DNA from: Fructilactobacillus lindneri DSM 20690 = JCM 11027
GTDB lineage: Bacteria; Bacillota; Bacilli; Lactobacillales; Lactobacillaceae
Direction: 5' to 3'
DNA length: 64,000 nucleotides
NCBI RefSeq assembly: GCF_002907375.1
Contig: NZ_MIYK01000010.1
Coordinates: 248,001-312,000, forward strand
Shown piece after piece: positions 44,954-55,495 of the stretch. The notes under the pieces are model-generated. The model was not told the DNA's origin, searched no databases, and saw nothing but the letters and a program-made list of their open reading frames with translations. The translations under genes were made by a program, and so were the position numbers. How positions within the stretch are numbered: the first letter of the stretch is position 1; each line of letters starts with the position of its first letter.

Positions 44954-45604
44954 ATGAAAGCTGCTGTAATTCAATTTCCTGGTTCTAATTGTGATATGGA
45001 CATGATGCATGCTTTACAAGATTTTGGAGTTGATGCCACGTTAGTATCACATAATGCAACTGATTTGTCTGACTATGATGCAATCTTTTTACCAGGGGGA
45101 TTTTCTTTTGGAGATTATTTACGCTCGGGAGCAATTGCTAGGTTTTCACCAATTATGGATGCAGTAAAACAGGCTGATGAAGCTGGTAAAACAATTGTAG
45201 GAATCTGTAATGGGTTTCAAATATTGACGGAAGCCGGGTTGTTACCAGGACAATTAATGCAAAATGAGCATCCTGGGTTTCTCTGCGATGAAGTTAAATT
45301 AAACATCACAAATGCTGACACTGAATTTAGCCGGGCATATCCAACGAATGAAATAACTTTACCTGTTGCACATGGTGAAGGTCGTTATTATGCAGATCAG
45401 GCGACAATTGCCGATTTGGAAAAAAACCAGCAAATTGTATTTAAATATCGAACCAATGTCAATGGTTCTAGTGACGACATTGCTGGAATTACGAATCAAA
45501 AGGGAAATGTTTTAGGAATGATGCCTCATCCAGAACGTGCGATTGAAGCAATTCTTGGGAATACTGATGGCAGAAAATTATTTGAAAGCATTTTAGATAA
45601 TTAG
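44954..45604 (+). CDS. purQ: Phosphoribosylformylglycinamidine synthase subunit PurQ
   Basis: A 216-residue class I glutamine amidotransferase subunit, which releases ammonia from glutamine for PurL. Motifs: [14 protein letters not shown] at the N-terminus, [18 protein letters not shown], nucleophile cysteine in GICNGFQIL (near 87), and histidine/glutamate in [10 protein letters not shown] (near 195). VAHGEGRYY is also conserved. Its length is normal. It is tightly packed between purS and purL (21 bp gap to the purL ATG). Confidence 0.95.
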   Translation: MKAAVIQFPGSNCDMDMMHALQDFGVDATLVSHNATDLSDYDAIFLPGGFSFGDYLRSGAIARFSPIMDAVKQADEAGKTIVGICNGFQILTEAGLLPGQLMQNEHPGFLCDEVKLNITNADTEFSRAYPTNEITLPVAHGEGRYYADQATIADLEKNQQIVFKYRTNVNGSSDDIAGITNQKGNVLGMMPHPERAIEAILGNTDGRKLFESILDN

Positions 45605-45625
45605 TTGGAAGACAAGGAGTGCGTT

Positions 45626-47862
45626 ATGGGAAAAGTTCCAGAACCAATGAGAAATGAACCTTCTCCAGAAGAAATCAAAGAAAATAAAATTTACCGCGAT
45701 TGGGCTTTGACGACTGAGGAATACGATTTAATTTGTGAACATTTGCATCGGTTACCTAATTACACAGAGACAGGATTATTTGCTGCTATGTGGTCGGAAC
45801 ATTGTTCATATAAAAAATCTAAGCCGGTTTTGAAGAAATTCTGGTCTAAAAATGAACGTGTTTTACAAGGTCCTGGTGAAGGAGCTGGGGTTTTAGATAT
45901 TGGCGATCAACAAGCAGTGGTTTTTAAGGCAGAATCGCATAACCATCCTTCAGCGGTTGAACCTTATGAAGGAGCTGCTACTGGGGTTGGTGGAATTCTA
46001 CGTGATATTTTTTCAATGGGAGCTCAACCAATCGCTGTGTTAGACAGCTTGCGCTTTGGGGAATTGAACAATAACGATACCAAACATCTAGTTAATGGCA
46101 TCATTGCTGGAATTGCTGGTTATGGAAATGCAATCGGTATTCCAACCGTTGGTGGTGAAATTGGATTTGACGCTACTTATCAAGAGAATCCATTAGTTAA
46201 TGTAATGGCAGTTGGATTGCTAAATCAAGCTGATATGCAAGTTGGTAAAGCCGAAGGAATTGGTAATCGAATTTTATACGTTGGAGCTAAAACCGGACGA
46301 GACGGAATTCATGGTGCTACTTTTGCTTCTAGCGATTTTGATAGTGGAGTCGAAAAAAATCGTTCTGCCGTCCAAGTCGGTGATCCCTTCTTAGAAAAAT
46401 TAGTGATGGATGCTACCATTAAAGCAATCCGTGAACATGGCGATGAGATTGTGGGGGTGCAGGATATGGGAGCCGCAGGGCTAGTTTCGTCATCTGCTGA
46501 AATGGCTGATGAAGCTGGCACTGGTGTTCATCTTGATTTAGATAAAGTTCCGCAACGAGAAACTAATATGACTCCTTATGAATTAATGCTATCTGAATCA
46601 CAAGAACGGATGTTGTTAGTGGTTAAAGCGGATCGGGTTGCTCAAGTTTCGCAAGTGTTTGCTGATGCTGGACTTTCAGCAGTTGATATTGGTGAGGTTA
46701 CTGATGATGGAAAATATGTGCTGTCATTTAAAGGCCAACAAGTAGCAGATGTTGATGTTAATTATTTAACTAATCCACCTAAACAAGTAATGCAACAGTC
46801 CAAACCGCAGCATCTAAATGATGAAGGTAATAATCAATATCAGCCCCAAATAACTGATGCTAGTGAAACGTTAACGTCCTTATTAAAGCAGAGTACGATT
46901 GCTTCTAAAGCCGATTTATTTAAACACTTCGATAGTATGGTTAAAACCAATACCGTTATCAAGCCTGGTGGCGATGCTGCTCTAGTACGAATTAAAGGAA
47001 CGTCTAAAGCACTTGCAATGACAACTGATATTAGCGGACGCTATACCTATCTTGCTCCAAAAGTTGGGGGAGAATTAGCGGTCGCAGAAGCTGCTCGTAA
47101 TATCGTAGCAACTGGTGCTACCCCAATTGGAATCACTGATTGTTTGAATTTTGGTGATCCTGACCTGACGATCCAGAAATTTATTATGAACTTGCACAGT
47201 CGTGTGAAGGAATTAACGACATGGCAAAAGAACTGAATACCCCGATTATTTCTGGAAACGTTTCTTTGTATAACGAAACTGACGGACAAGCAATTTATCC
47301 AACACCAATGGTTGGAATGGTTGGTCTGCTTGATGATGTTCAAAAGGCAACTACGATTAATTTTAAAAGTGCTGACGATTTAATTTACTTAGTCGGCGAA
47401 GTTAAGCCGGACTTTAATGGTACTGAATTACAAAAAATGCAAACCGGTAAGATTAATGGCAAGTTAAGCGACTTTGATAAAGATAAGGAGAAACAACATC
47501 AACAACTAGTTTTAGCTGGAATTAATCAAGGACTGATCAATAGTGCTCATGACATAGCAGAAGGCGGTTTAGGAGTTACGATTGCTGAAATGACTTTTAA
47601 TACTAATTTGAGTGCAAACGTCAAACGAGATATGCCGGTTAGCTGGTATTTTGCTGAAACCCCCTCGTTGTTTGTAATAACAGTTAAACCTGAAGATCAG
47701 GAACAATTTGAGAAATTAGCTGGAAAACAAGCTAAATTAATGGGGAAAGTAACGAAAAATAACGAATTGAAACTTGAAGCTCGTGATCAAAATATTACAT
47801 TACCAAAAAATGAAATTGAAAAGAGTTATCAGGAGGCAATAACATGGCAATTGAACCATTAA
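45626..47862 (+). pseudogene. purL: Phosphoribosylformylglycinamidine synthase subunit PurL, frameshifted
   Basis: PurL turns FGAR into FGAM using ATP and ammonia. It begins at ATG 45626 (AAGGAG upstream). Normal features are [49 protein letters not shown] and [20 protein letters not shown]. After CLNFGDP the frame breaks: CTGAC occurs twice in tandem (47160-47164 and 47165-47169). The upstream frame then ends at 47236 as [20 protein letters not shown]. With one copy the sequence reads [20 protein letters not shown] and joins the intact C-terminal third (NTPIISGNVSLYNETDGQAI...) to 47862. The repaired protein is 743 residues, normal length. The purF start overlaps by 19 bp. Confidence 0.9.
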
Positions 47863-49313
47863 AATCTGCTAATTCTTTAAATGAAGAATGTGGAATCTTT
47901 GGAGTGTGGGGGATGCCGAACGCCGCAGAATTAACTTTTTACGGGTTACATGCTTTACAACATCGAGGACAAGAAGGGACCGGAATCGTTGCTAATAATC
48001 ATGGTCATTTATGGCAGGAACGTGGTTTAGGGTTACTTAGCACTGTATTTGAAGATCCACAGAAATTAAAAAACTTGAAAGGTAATGCAGCCTTAGGACA
48101 TGTTCGGTATGCGACGGCTGGATCTGGCGGAGTAGAAAATATTCAGCCGTTTATGGTGAACTTTAATGATATGCAGGTTGCTTTAGCTCATAACGGAAAT
48201 ATTACAAATGCTAAAACGCTGCGCAAGGAATTAGAAGATAAGGGAGCCATTTTTCAATCTTCATCAGATACTGAAATTTTGTTGCATTTAATTCGTCGTT
48301 CAAAAAAAGCCACTTTTGTTGAACAATTAAAAGAAGCTTTGAATCAGATTCATGGTGGCTTTGCAGTCTTGTTAATGACCCCAGATGGCATATATGCTGC
48401 CTTGGATCCACACGGTTATCGCCCGTTTGTGATTGGTCAGCTTCCTAATGGAGCTTATGTAGCTACTAGTGAGACAGCAGCGTTAAATGCTGTAGGAGCT
48501 AGATTTGTTCGTGATGTTCAACCTGGTGAATTAATTACGATTAACGACCAAGGAATGAAAATTGATCACTATACTACTGATACAACCTTAAATATTGATT
48601 CAATGGAATACATTTATTTTGCGCGTCCCGATTCTGATATTTATGGGGTAAATGTTCACCAAGCTCGGAAACGAATGGGAGAACAATTAGCCAAAGAAGC
48701 TCCTGCTAATGCTGATATTGTTGTGGCTGTTCCTAATTCTTCATTATCAGCTACCATGGGATATGCTGAAGCTTCTGGACTCCCTAATGAAATGGGATTG
48801 ATTAAAAATCAATATATTGCAAGAACTTTTATTGAACCAACTCAGGAGCGACGAGAACGAGCTGTGCGGATGAAATTAAGTGCGATTCCTTCTGTTCTAA
48901 AAGGAAAACGAGTAGTTTTGGTTGATGATTCAATTGTTCGAGGTACGACCTCAAAGTATATTATTCGAATGCTTCGTGAAGCAGGAGCAAAAGAAGTACA
49001 CGTTCGAATTGCTTCTCCAGCTTTTAAATATCCATCTTTTTATGGCATTGATATGCAAACTAGCAAGGAATTGATGGCAGCAAATAATTCGACTGAAGAA
49101 ATGCGCAAGAAAATTGGAGCCGACTCGCTTCAATTTTTATCAACTGAAGGCTTGGTTGATTCAATTGGATTACAGCATGCTGGTAAGGGAAACGGATTAA
49201 CGACCGCTTATTTTGATGGTCATTATCCTTCTCCTATTTATGACTACGAACCTGAATTAGCTGCGAAAGAAAAAACAGGAGAAATTACTTTCGATCCCGA
49301 AGTGGGTCAGTAA
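47844..49313 (+). CDS. purF: Amidophosphoribosyltransferase
   Basis: A 489-residue enzyme for the first committed step, PRPP plus glutamine to phosphoribosylamine. An N-terminal propeptide of 15 residues precedes the nucleophile C16 (LNEECGIFGVWG). The glutaminase domain has HALQHRGQEGTGIV and RYATAGSGGVENIQPF. The C-terminal phosphoribosyl domain has the PRPP loop VVLVDDSIVRGTTSKYIIRM near 355. The four-cysteine iron-sulfur cluster of the B. subtilis type is not evident here. Start ATG 47844 follows AGGAGG. Intact. Confidence 0.95.
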   Translation: MAIEPLKSANSLNEECGIFGVWGMPNAAELTFYGLHALQHRGQEGTGIVANNHGHLWQERGLGLLSTVFEDPQKLKNLKGNAALGHVRYATAGSGGVENIQPFMVNFNDMQVALAHNGNITNAKTLRKELEDKGAIFQSSSDTEILLHLIRRSKKATFVEQLKEALNQIHGGFAVLLMTPDGIYAALDPHGYRPFVIGQLPNGAYVATSETAALNAVGARFVRDVQPGELITINDQGMKIDHYTTDTTLNIDSMEYIYFARPDSDIYGVNVHQARKRMGEQLAKEAPANADIVVAVPNSSLSATMGYAEASGLPNEMGLIKNQYIARTFIEPTQERRERAVRMKLSAIPSVLKGKRVVLVDDSIVRGTTSKYIIRMLREAGAKEVHVRIASPAFKYPSFYGIDMQTSKELMAANNSTEEMRKKIGADSLQFLSTEGLVDSIGLQHAGKGNGLTTAYFDGHYPSPIYDYEPELAAKEKTGEITFDPEVGQ

Positions 49314-49331
49314 TATTTAAGGAGGATTGGA

Positions 49332-50384
49332 ATGGGAAAAGACGCTTATGCCAAAGCCGGAGTTGATATTCATGCTGGCGATGAAGCAGTCCAAAAGATG
49401 CGTTCCGTAGTTGAGGCTACCTATACTCCCCAAGTACTAGCTGGACTAGGCGGTTTTGGATCGGTTTTTGAATTGCCAGTCGGTTATCAGCATCAAGTAT
49501 TAGTGAGCGGAACTGATGGAGTTGGAACCAAATTATTATTAGCCATCGGTGCCGATAAACACGATACTATTGGGCAAGATTTAGTGGCGATGGTAATGAA
49601 TGATATTATTGCAGAAGGAGCTAAGCCCCTTTTTTTACAAGATTATTTAGCGGTTGATAAAATGCGTCCTGAAACGGCAGCTGAAATTATTAGTGGAATT
49701 GCTCAAGCTACTAAAGCAGTTGGAGCATCGTTAATCGGCGGTGAGTCAGCTGAACTCCCTGGTCTTTATGCGGAAAAACATTATGATTTAGCAGCTTTTG
49801 GAGTTGGAATTGCCGAAAAAGATGAAATTCTTGATTCACCAAAAAATGCTACTGCCGGAGATATTTTGCTAGGATTGCCATCTTCTGGAATTCATTCCAA
49901 TGGCTATTCGCTAGTTCGCTTAGTGTTTGGAATTAAAGATTCCAAGGACTTCAAAAAATTGTCCGATGATTTACAATCTCAGTTATTAACTCCAACTACG
50001 CTATATTATCCCTTGATTAGTAAATTGCTTGATAACCATCAAATTACTGGAATTAGTAACATTACTGGTGGTGGAATTGTCGGCAATCTGCCACGAGCCT
50101 TTAGCAAAAATTTACAAGCAAAATTAACATGGGGCAGTTGGCCAGTTTTAGATATTTTCAATTTATTACAACAAACTGGTGATTTAAGTACGAAAGACAT
50201 GTTAAAAACGTTTAACAACGGGTTGGGAATGATTTTAATTGTGAAGCCAGGGAATTTAAATGCTGTGATGAATCATTTCAAAAAAATCAATCAATCAGTT
50301 TATGAAATTGGTAAATTACAACCTAAAACTAATTCAACTGATGCTGAAGTTATTTTTGAAGGAGAATCTCCATGGAAAAAATAA
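49332..50384 (+). CDS. purM: Phosphoribosylformylglycinamidine cyclo-ligase (AIR synthetase)
   Basis: A 350-residue ATP-dependent enzyme that cyclises FGAM to AIR. It has AYAKAGVDIHAGDEAVQKMR at the start, GTDGVGTKLLLAIGADKHDT, and AVGASLIGGESAELPGLYAE near 130. GLPSSGIHSNGYSLVR and ITGISNITGGGIVGNLPRAF are other PurM signatures. Length is normal. Its stop overlaps the purN start by 13 bp. The RBS AAGGAGG precedes ATG. Intact. Confidence 0.95.
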   Translation: MGKDAYAKAGVDIHAGDEAVQKMRSVVEATYTPQVLAGLGGFGSVFELPVGYQHQVLVSGTDGVGTKLLLAIGADKHDTIGQDLVAMVMNDIIAEGAKPLFLQDYLAVDKMRPETAAEIISGIAQATKAVGASLIGGESAELPGLYAEKHYDLAAFGVGIAEKDEILDSPKNATAGDILLGLPSSGIHSNGYSLVRLVFGIKDSKDFKKLSDDLQSQLLTPTTLYYPLISKLLDNHQITGISNITGGGIVGNLPRAFSKNLQAKLTWGSWPVLDIFNLLQQTGDLSTKDMLKTFNNGLGMILIVKPGNLNAVMNHFKKINQSVYEIGKLQPKTNSTDAEVIFEGESPWKK

Positions 50385-50962
50385 CTCGGTTAGCTGTTAT
50401 GGCATCTGGCAATGGTACTAACTTTGCTGCTTTACTAAAATATATTCAATCACAAAAGTTACCAGCCCAAATTGTCCGTTTAGTGGTTGATCATGATGAT
50501 GTCAAAGTAATCCAAATTGCTAAGCAAGAAAACGTTCCAATCTTCATTATTAACTACAAAGATTATCCAAATCGTAAGGATGCTGAAGCAAAGATTTTGC
50601 AACAATTAGCTGCTGACCAAGTCGATGGGATTTTGTTAGCAGGTTATATGCGGATTTTAACACCACAATTTGTTCAAGCTTATCCCCAAAAAATTATTAA
50701 TATTCACCCAGCTTTACTACCCAGCTTTCCCGGACGACAGGGAATTGATGATGCCTATAATTATGGCGTGAAAGTCACAGGGGTTACCATTCATTTTGTC
50801 AATGATGGCGTTGATAGTGGAAAAATTATTGCACAAGAACCAGTAAGAATTGAAGCAGATGACTCGTTAGATTCATTAGAAGCGAAGATTCATGCTGTCG
50901 AACATCAGTTATATCCAAAAACATTACAGAAGTTGATTACAGAGGGAGTATTTAAATCATGA
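50372..50962 (+). CDS. purN: Phosphoribosylglycinamide formyltransferase
   Basis: A 196-residue enzyme that transfers a formyl group from 10-formyl-THF to GAR. The start [20 protein letters not shown] is the phosphate-binding loop. [20 protein letters not shown] and [20 protein letters not shown] contain the catalytic N and H, and [20 protein letters not shown] supplies the conserved D. It overlaps purM by 13 bp and purH by 4 bp, so translation is coupled. Intact. Confidence 0.95.
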   Translation: MEKITRLAVMASGNGTNFAALLKYIQSQKLPAQIVRLVVDHDDVKVIQIAKQENVPIFIINYKDYPNRKDAEAKILQQLAADQVDGILLAGYMRILTPQFVQAYPQKIINIHPALLPSFPGRQGIDDAYNYGVKVTGVTIHFVNDGVDSGKIIAQEPVRIEADDSLDSLEAKIHAVEHQLYPKTLQKLITEGVFKS

Positions 50963-52485
50963 GAAGAGCGTTAATTAGTGTTTCAGACAAAACCGATGTG
51001 GTTTCATTTGCAAAAGGATTGGAAAAACTTGATTTTGAAATTGTTTCAACTGGTGGAACTTTTAAAGCATTACACGATGCTGGCGTGAAAGTTATTCCAA
51101 TTGAGGATGTAACTAATTTTCCAGAAATGTTAGATGGACGGGTTAAAACACTTCATCCCAATGTTCATGGCGGGTTATTAGCTCGTCATGATGTTCCTGC
51201 TCATATGCAACAACTAAAGGAAGAAAAAATTAAACCGATTGATTTAGTAGCAGTTAATTTATATCCTTTTAAAGAAACGATTGAAAAACCAAACATCACT
51301 GAAGCAGATGCCATTGAACAAATTGATATTGGTGGTCCCTCAATGCTTCGTTCTGGTGCCAAAAATTATCATGATGTATTGTCAGTTGTTGATCCAGCCG
51401 ACTATTCAAAAGTGTTACAAGCAATTCAAGATAAAACTGATACTCCAGCATTTCGAAAAGAACTAGCTGCAAAAGTATTTAGACATACTGCTGCTTATGA
51501 TGCTTTGATTTCTCAATATTTGACTGGTCCAGAATTTACGCAAAAAGTAACTAATACTTATGATTTATTTGAACCATTACGTTACGGCGAAAATTCACAA
51601 CAAAAGGCGACTGCCTATCGTGATGCAATTTCTGAACCCTATTCTGTTTTAAACGCTAACATCTTACATGGTAAACAGCTTTCTTATAACAATATTCGTG
51701 ATGCAGATGCGGCTTTACGAATTATCGCAGAATTTTCTGATCCAGCAGTAGTGACCGTTAAACATATGAATCCAGCTGGAATTGGGATTGGAAGAAACAT
51801 TGAAGAAGCCTGGGATAAAGCGTATGAAGGTGACGATATTTCTATCTTTGGTGGAATTGTGGCTTTAAACCGTCCCGTTGATTTAGCCACTGCTAAAAAA
51901 TTACACAGTATTTTTCTTGAAATCGTGATTGCTCCTAGTTTTGACGATGATGCTTATGAAGAATTAGCTCGAAAAAAGAATCTTCGCTTGTTAACGCTTC
52001 CCTTTACCAATCAAATTCCCCAAAAAATTGAAACCACTTCTGTTTTAGGTGGGGCCGTAATGCAAGATCGCGATTTAGAAACGGAAACAATGGATGATTT
52101 GAAAGTAGTTTCTAAAAAGCAGCCGACGGAAGCTCAAATGAAAGCAATGTTGTTTGCACAAACAGCAGTTAAATATGTAAAGTCAAATGCGATTGTGGTT
52201 GCTAGTGAAGGGCAGACCCTTGGAATCGGTGCCGGACAACCTAATCGGATTGATTCAGTTAAAATTGCAATTGACCATGCTCAATCAAAACCCAGCTTTA
52301 AAAATGCGGTATTAGCTTCTGATGCCTTTTTCCCAATGGATGATTCAGTTGAATATGCCGCTAAACATGGAATTGATGCTATTATTGAACCAGGAGGATC
52401 AATCAAAGATCAAGATTCCATTGATAAAGCTAATGAATTAGGGGTTGCTTTAGTATTTTCTGGTAATCGTCACTTTAAGCACTAA
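50959..52485 (+). CDS. purH: Bifunctional AICAR formyltransferase / IMP cyclohydrolase
   Basis: A 508-residue enzyme for the last two steps to IMP. The N-terminal cyclohydrolase part (1-200) starts [20 protein letters not shown], with [20 protein letters not shown] and [15 protein letters not shown]. The formyltransferase part has [34 protein letters not shown] and [26 protein letters not shown] and [20 protein letters not shown] are near the end. It could still process AICAR coming from elsewhere. Intact and tightly coupled to purN. Confidence 0.96.
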   Translation: MRRALISVSDKTDVVSFAKGLEKLDFEIVSTGGTFKALHDAGVKVIPIEDVTNFPEMLDGRVKTLHPNVHGGLLARHDVPAHMQQLKEEKIKPIDLVAVNLYPFKETIEKPNITEADAIEQIDIGGPSMLRSGAKNYHDVLSVVDPADYSKVLQAIQDKTDTPAFRKELAAKVFRHTAAYDALISQYLTGPEFTQKVTNTYDLFEPLRYGENSQQKATAYRDAISEPYSVLNANILHGKQLSYNNIRDADAALRIIAEFSDPAVVTVKHMNPAGIGIGRNIEEAWDKAYEGDDISIFGGIVALNRPVDLATAKKLHSIFLEIVIAPSFDDDAYEELARKKNLRLLTLPFTNQIPQKIETTSVLGGAVMQDRDLETETMDDLKVVSKKQPTEAQMKAMLFAQTAVKYVKSNAIVVASEGQTLGIGAGQPNRIDSVKIAIDHAQSKPSFKNAVLASDAFFPMDDSVEYAAKHGIDAIIEPGGSIKDQDSIDKANELGVALVFSGNRHFKH

Positions 52486-52495
52486 GGAGTAATCG

Positions 52496-53737
52496 ATGGC
52501 AAAAGTATTAGTGATTGGGTCGGGAGCGCGTGAACATACTATCGCGCAGACCTTTAAACGTAGTCCTCAAGTTGATGAAATATTTGTAGTGCCAGGAAAC
52601 GACGGAATGAAAAGTGCTGGAATTTCACCAGTTACTATTGACACTTCCGACTTTCCAGCTCTCATCAAATTTGCGAAGGAACATCAAGTTGATTTAACTT
52701 TTGTTGGAAATGAAGCACCGTTAGTAGCTGGAATTGTTGATGCTTTTGAAGCAGCTGGTTTAGCAATCTTTGGTCCTAATCGGCAAGCGGCAAAATTAGA
52801 AGGATCAAAAGCATTCATGAAGAAACTTTTAGCTGATGCTGACATTCCAACTGCCAAAGCTGAAACCGTAACTTCATTGAGTGCCGCTGAGAAAGTTGCC
52901 GAGGAGTTGGGATATCCAATTGTGATAAAAACGGATTCTTTAGCCGCTGGTAAGGGAGTTTCCATTCACCAAAATCAAACAGCTGCCAATGAATTTTTAA
53001 CTAAGTTATATCAAAAACAGCCCAAAGCTAAATTGGTAATTGAAGAATATTTAGAAGGTTTTGAATTTTCTGTTTTTTCCTTAGTTGGGAAAGATCAAGT
53101 TATTCACACGCCGATTGCTCATGATTATAAACGGCGGTTTGAAGCCGATCGTGGACCAAATACTGGTGGAATGGGCTCATATAGTCCAGTTGCTAATGTT
53201 TCAAAAGAGAATGTTAAATTAGCAATTGATCGGTTAGTCTTGCCAACTTTAGCATCAATGAAACAACAAAACACTCCGTTTCATGGTGTTTTATATACTG
53301 GTGTGATGTTGACAAAATCTGGTCCCAAAGTAATTGAATTTAACGTTCGGTTTGGCGATCCGGAAACACAGGTGGTCTTGCCACAATTGCAAAGTGATTT
53401 TTATACTTTGATTATTGACTTGTTGGCTGTCAAACAGACGAATCCTAAATGGCAGCAGACAGATACTTATTTAGGAGTTGTGCTAGTAAATCCTAATTAT
53501 CCGGCTGCCAATCAGAAAATATATGAAATACCTAGTTTAAACAAAGATATACTAGTTAATTATGCAAGTGCTAAGCTGCAAGGAAATCAGTTAGTGAGTG
53601 ATGGTGGTCGAATTTTAACTACAGTTGTTCATGCTCCTATGTTAGAATTTGCACGTGAAAAAATTTACACCATTTTAGATAATACAAAAATGAACTTGGA
53701 ATATCGACAAGATATTGGTAAATTAAATAATAACTAA
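52496..53737 (+). CDS. purD: Phosphoribosylamine-glycine ligase (GAR synthetase)
   Basis: A 413-residue ATP-grasp enzyme that joins phosphoribosylamine and glycine. It starts KVLVIGSGAREHTIAQTFKR. ATP-grasp landmarks are EGSKAFMKKLLADADIPTAK, IVIKTDSLAAGKGVSIHQN and FEADRGPNTGGMGSYSPVA. IEFNVRFGDPETQVVLPQLQ is another family signature. It starts 10 bp after purH with AAGGAG. Length is normal and the frame is intact. Confidence 0.95.
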   Translation: MAKVLVIGSGAREHTIAQTFKRSPQVDEIFVVPGNDGMKSAGISPVTIDTSDFPALIKFAKEHQVDLTFVGNEAPLVAGIVDAFEAAGLAIFGPNRQAAKLEGSKAFMKKLLADADIPTAKAETVTSLSAAEKVAEELGYPIVIKTDSLAAGKGVSIHQNQTAANEFLTKLYQKQPKAKLVIEEYLEGFEFSVFSLVGKDQVIHTPIAHDYKRRFEADRGPNTGGMGSYSPVANVSKENVKLAIDRLVLPTLASMKQQNTPFHGVLYTGVMLTKSGPKVIEFNVRFGDPETQVVLPQLQSDFYTLIIDLLAVKQTNPKWQQTDTYLGVVLVNPNYPAANQKIYEIPSLNKDILVNYASAKLQGNQLVSDGGRILTTVVHAPMLEFAREKIYTILDNTKMNLEYRQDIGKLNNN

Positions 53738-53764
53738 CTACAACATAACTTTTGAGGTGGAAAA

Positions 53765-55426
53765 ATGAAGAGTGATATTGAAATTGCACAAGCTGCAACT
53801 ATGTGGCCAATTGAAAAAGTAGCTAAACAAGCTGGGTTTGTTTCAGATGAAGTGATTCCTTACGGAAAAAATACCGCTAAGATTGAAATAAACGAACAGC
53901 TGCATAAGAATGAAAACGGTAAGTTAGTGTTAGTGACCTCAATTAATCCCACTCCAGCAGGAGAGGGTAAATCAACTGTTGCAGTTGGGCTGGCTGATGC
54001 CTTGAATTTAGCTCATCATAAAACTATGTTGGCATTACGAGAACCCTCACTTGGACCTGTTATGGGAATGAAGGGTGGAGCAACTGGAGGCGGTATGTCA
54101 CAAGTTTTGCCAATGGATGATATTAATTTACATTTTACTGGTGATTTTCATGCTTTGACAATTGCGCAAAATACTTTAATGGCATTGGTTGATAATAGTA
54201 TTTATCAAGGCAACAAATTGAATTTAGATCCCCGTCAAGTGTTATTAAAACGAGTTTTAGATGTTAATGATCGTGAGTTGCGTCATATTGTCGTTGGTTT
54301 GGGAGGAAGAACAAGTGGAGTTCCTCGTGAAAGTGGTTTTGATATTACGGCTGCTTCAGAATTAATGGCAATTTTAACTTTGTCGACTGATTTAAATGAT
54401 ATGCAACGCAGAATTAATAAAATCGTGGTGGGTTATACATATGATAAAAAACCTGTTACAGTTGCTGAATTAGGAGTTGCGGGAGCAATTACTACCTTAT
54501 TAAAAGATGCAATTAAGCCCAACCTAGTTCAAACTATGGGACATACTCCAACTTTGATTCATGGGGGACCTTTTGCAAATATTGCCCAGGGAACTAATTC
54601 AATTCAGGCTACTAAGATTGCCTTGAAAATGGGTGATTATGCGGTAACTGAAGCCGGATTTGGTGCTGACTTAGGTGGAGAAAAATTCTTAGATGTTAAG
54701 ACACCACTTTTAGGAAAACATCCAGATACAATTGTGATTGTTGCTACTGTCAGAGCTTTAAAGATGCATGGTGGAATGGATAAAAAAGATCTTAATCACG
54801 AAGATACAGCTGCTTTACAAAAAGGGCTGGCAAACTTAGGGCAACATATTAGTAGCATGAAACGTTATGGTGTCCCAGTGGTAGTTGCCATTAATAAATT
54901 TACTAATGATACCGATGCTGAGTTAAAAATGATTGAAGATTATGCAGACCAACAAGGTGTGAAAGCTTATCCTGCTGATGTGTGGGGTCAAGGTGGACAA
55001 GGTGCTACTGATTTAGCTGCTGGCGTTGTAACTGCTACTGAACAACCAGCTGATTTTCAACCTTTATATCAACCAGACGATAGTATTACTACTAAATTAA
55101 ACAAAATTGTTCAAGTAATTTATGGTGGCAAAGGGATTGAATTGTCACCAAAAGCCAAAAAGCAAATTGCTAGTTTTGAAAAATTAGGCTGGGATAAGTT
55201 ACCAATTATTGTTGCCAAGACCCAATATTCATTAACTGATGATGCAAAACAAATTGGAAAACCTGAAGATTTTGTGATTCATATTCGTGAGTTTGTGCCT
55301 AAGTTGGGTGCCGGTTTCTTAGTTGCGATGGCTGGTAACATTTTGACAATGCCCGGACTGCCCAAAGACCCAGTTGCTAATCATATTGAGATTGATAATG
55401 ATGAAAAGATTACCGGATTGTTCTAA
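53765..55426 (+). CDS. fhs: Formate-tetrahydrofolate ligase
   Basis: A 553-residue ATP-dependent enzyme that loads formate on tetrahydrofolate, giving 10-formyl-THF, the formyl donor used by PurN and PurH. The nucleotide-binding loop is [20 protein letters not shown] near 60-75. Other signatures are [38 protein letters not shown] and [16 protein letters not shown]. Its place inside the purine operon fits that role. RBS TGAGGTGG precedes ATG 53765. Intact. Confidence 0.96.
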   Translation: MKSDIEIAQAATMWPIEKVAKQAGFVSDEVIPYGKNTAKIEINEQLHKNENGKLVLVTSINPTPAGEGKSTVAVGLADALNLAHHKTMLALREPSLGPVMGMKGGATGGGMSQVLPMDDINLHFTGDFHALTIAQNTLMALVDNSIYQGNKLNLDPRQVLLKRVLDVNDRELRHIVVGLGGRTSGVPRESGFDITAASELMAILTLSTDLNDMQRRINKIVVGYTYDKKPVTVAELGVAGAITTLLKDAIKPNLVQTMGHTPTLIHGGPFANIAQGTNSIQATKIALKMGDYAVTEAGFGADLGGEKFLDVKTPLLGKHPDTIVIVATVRALKMHGGMDKKDLNHEDTAALQKGLANLGQHISSMKRYGVPVVVAINKFTNDTDAELKMIEDYADQQGVKAYPADVWGQGGQGATDLAAGVVTATEQPADFQPLYQPDDSITTKLNKIVQVIYGGKGIELSPKAKKQIASFEKLGWDKLPIIVAKTQYSLTDDAKQIGKPEDFVIHIREFVPKLGAGFLVAMAGNILTMPGLPKDPVANHIEIDNDEKITGLF

Positions 55427-55495
55427 ATTGATAGCGTATAATTATTTTGTAGCTTATTGCAAAACTATATTTTGAAATAAAAGAGGAAATTGCAG

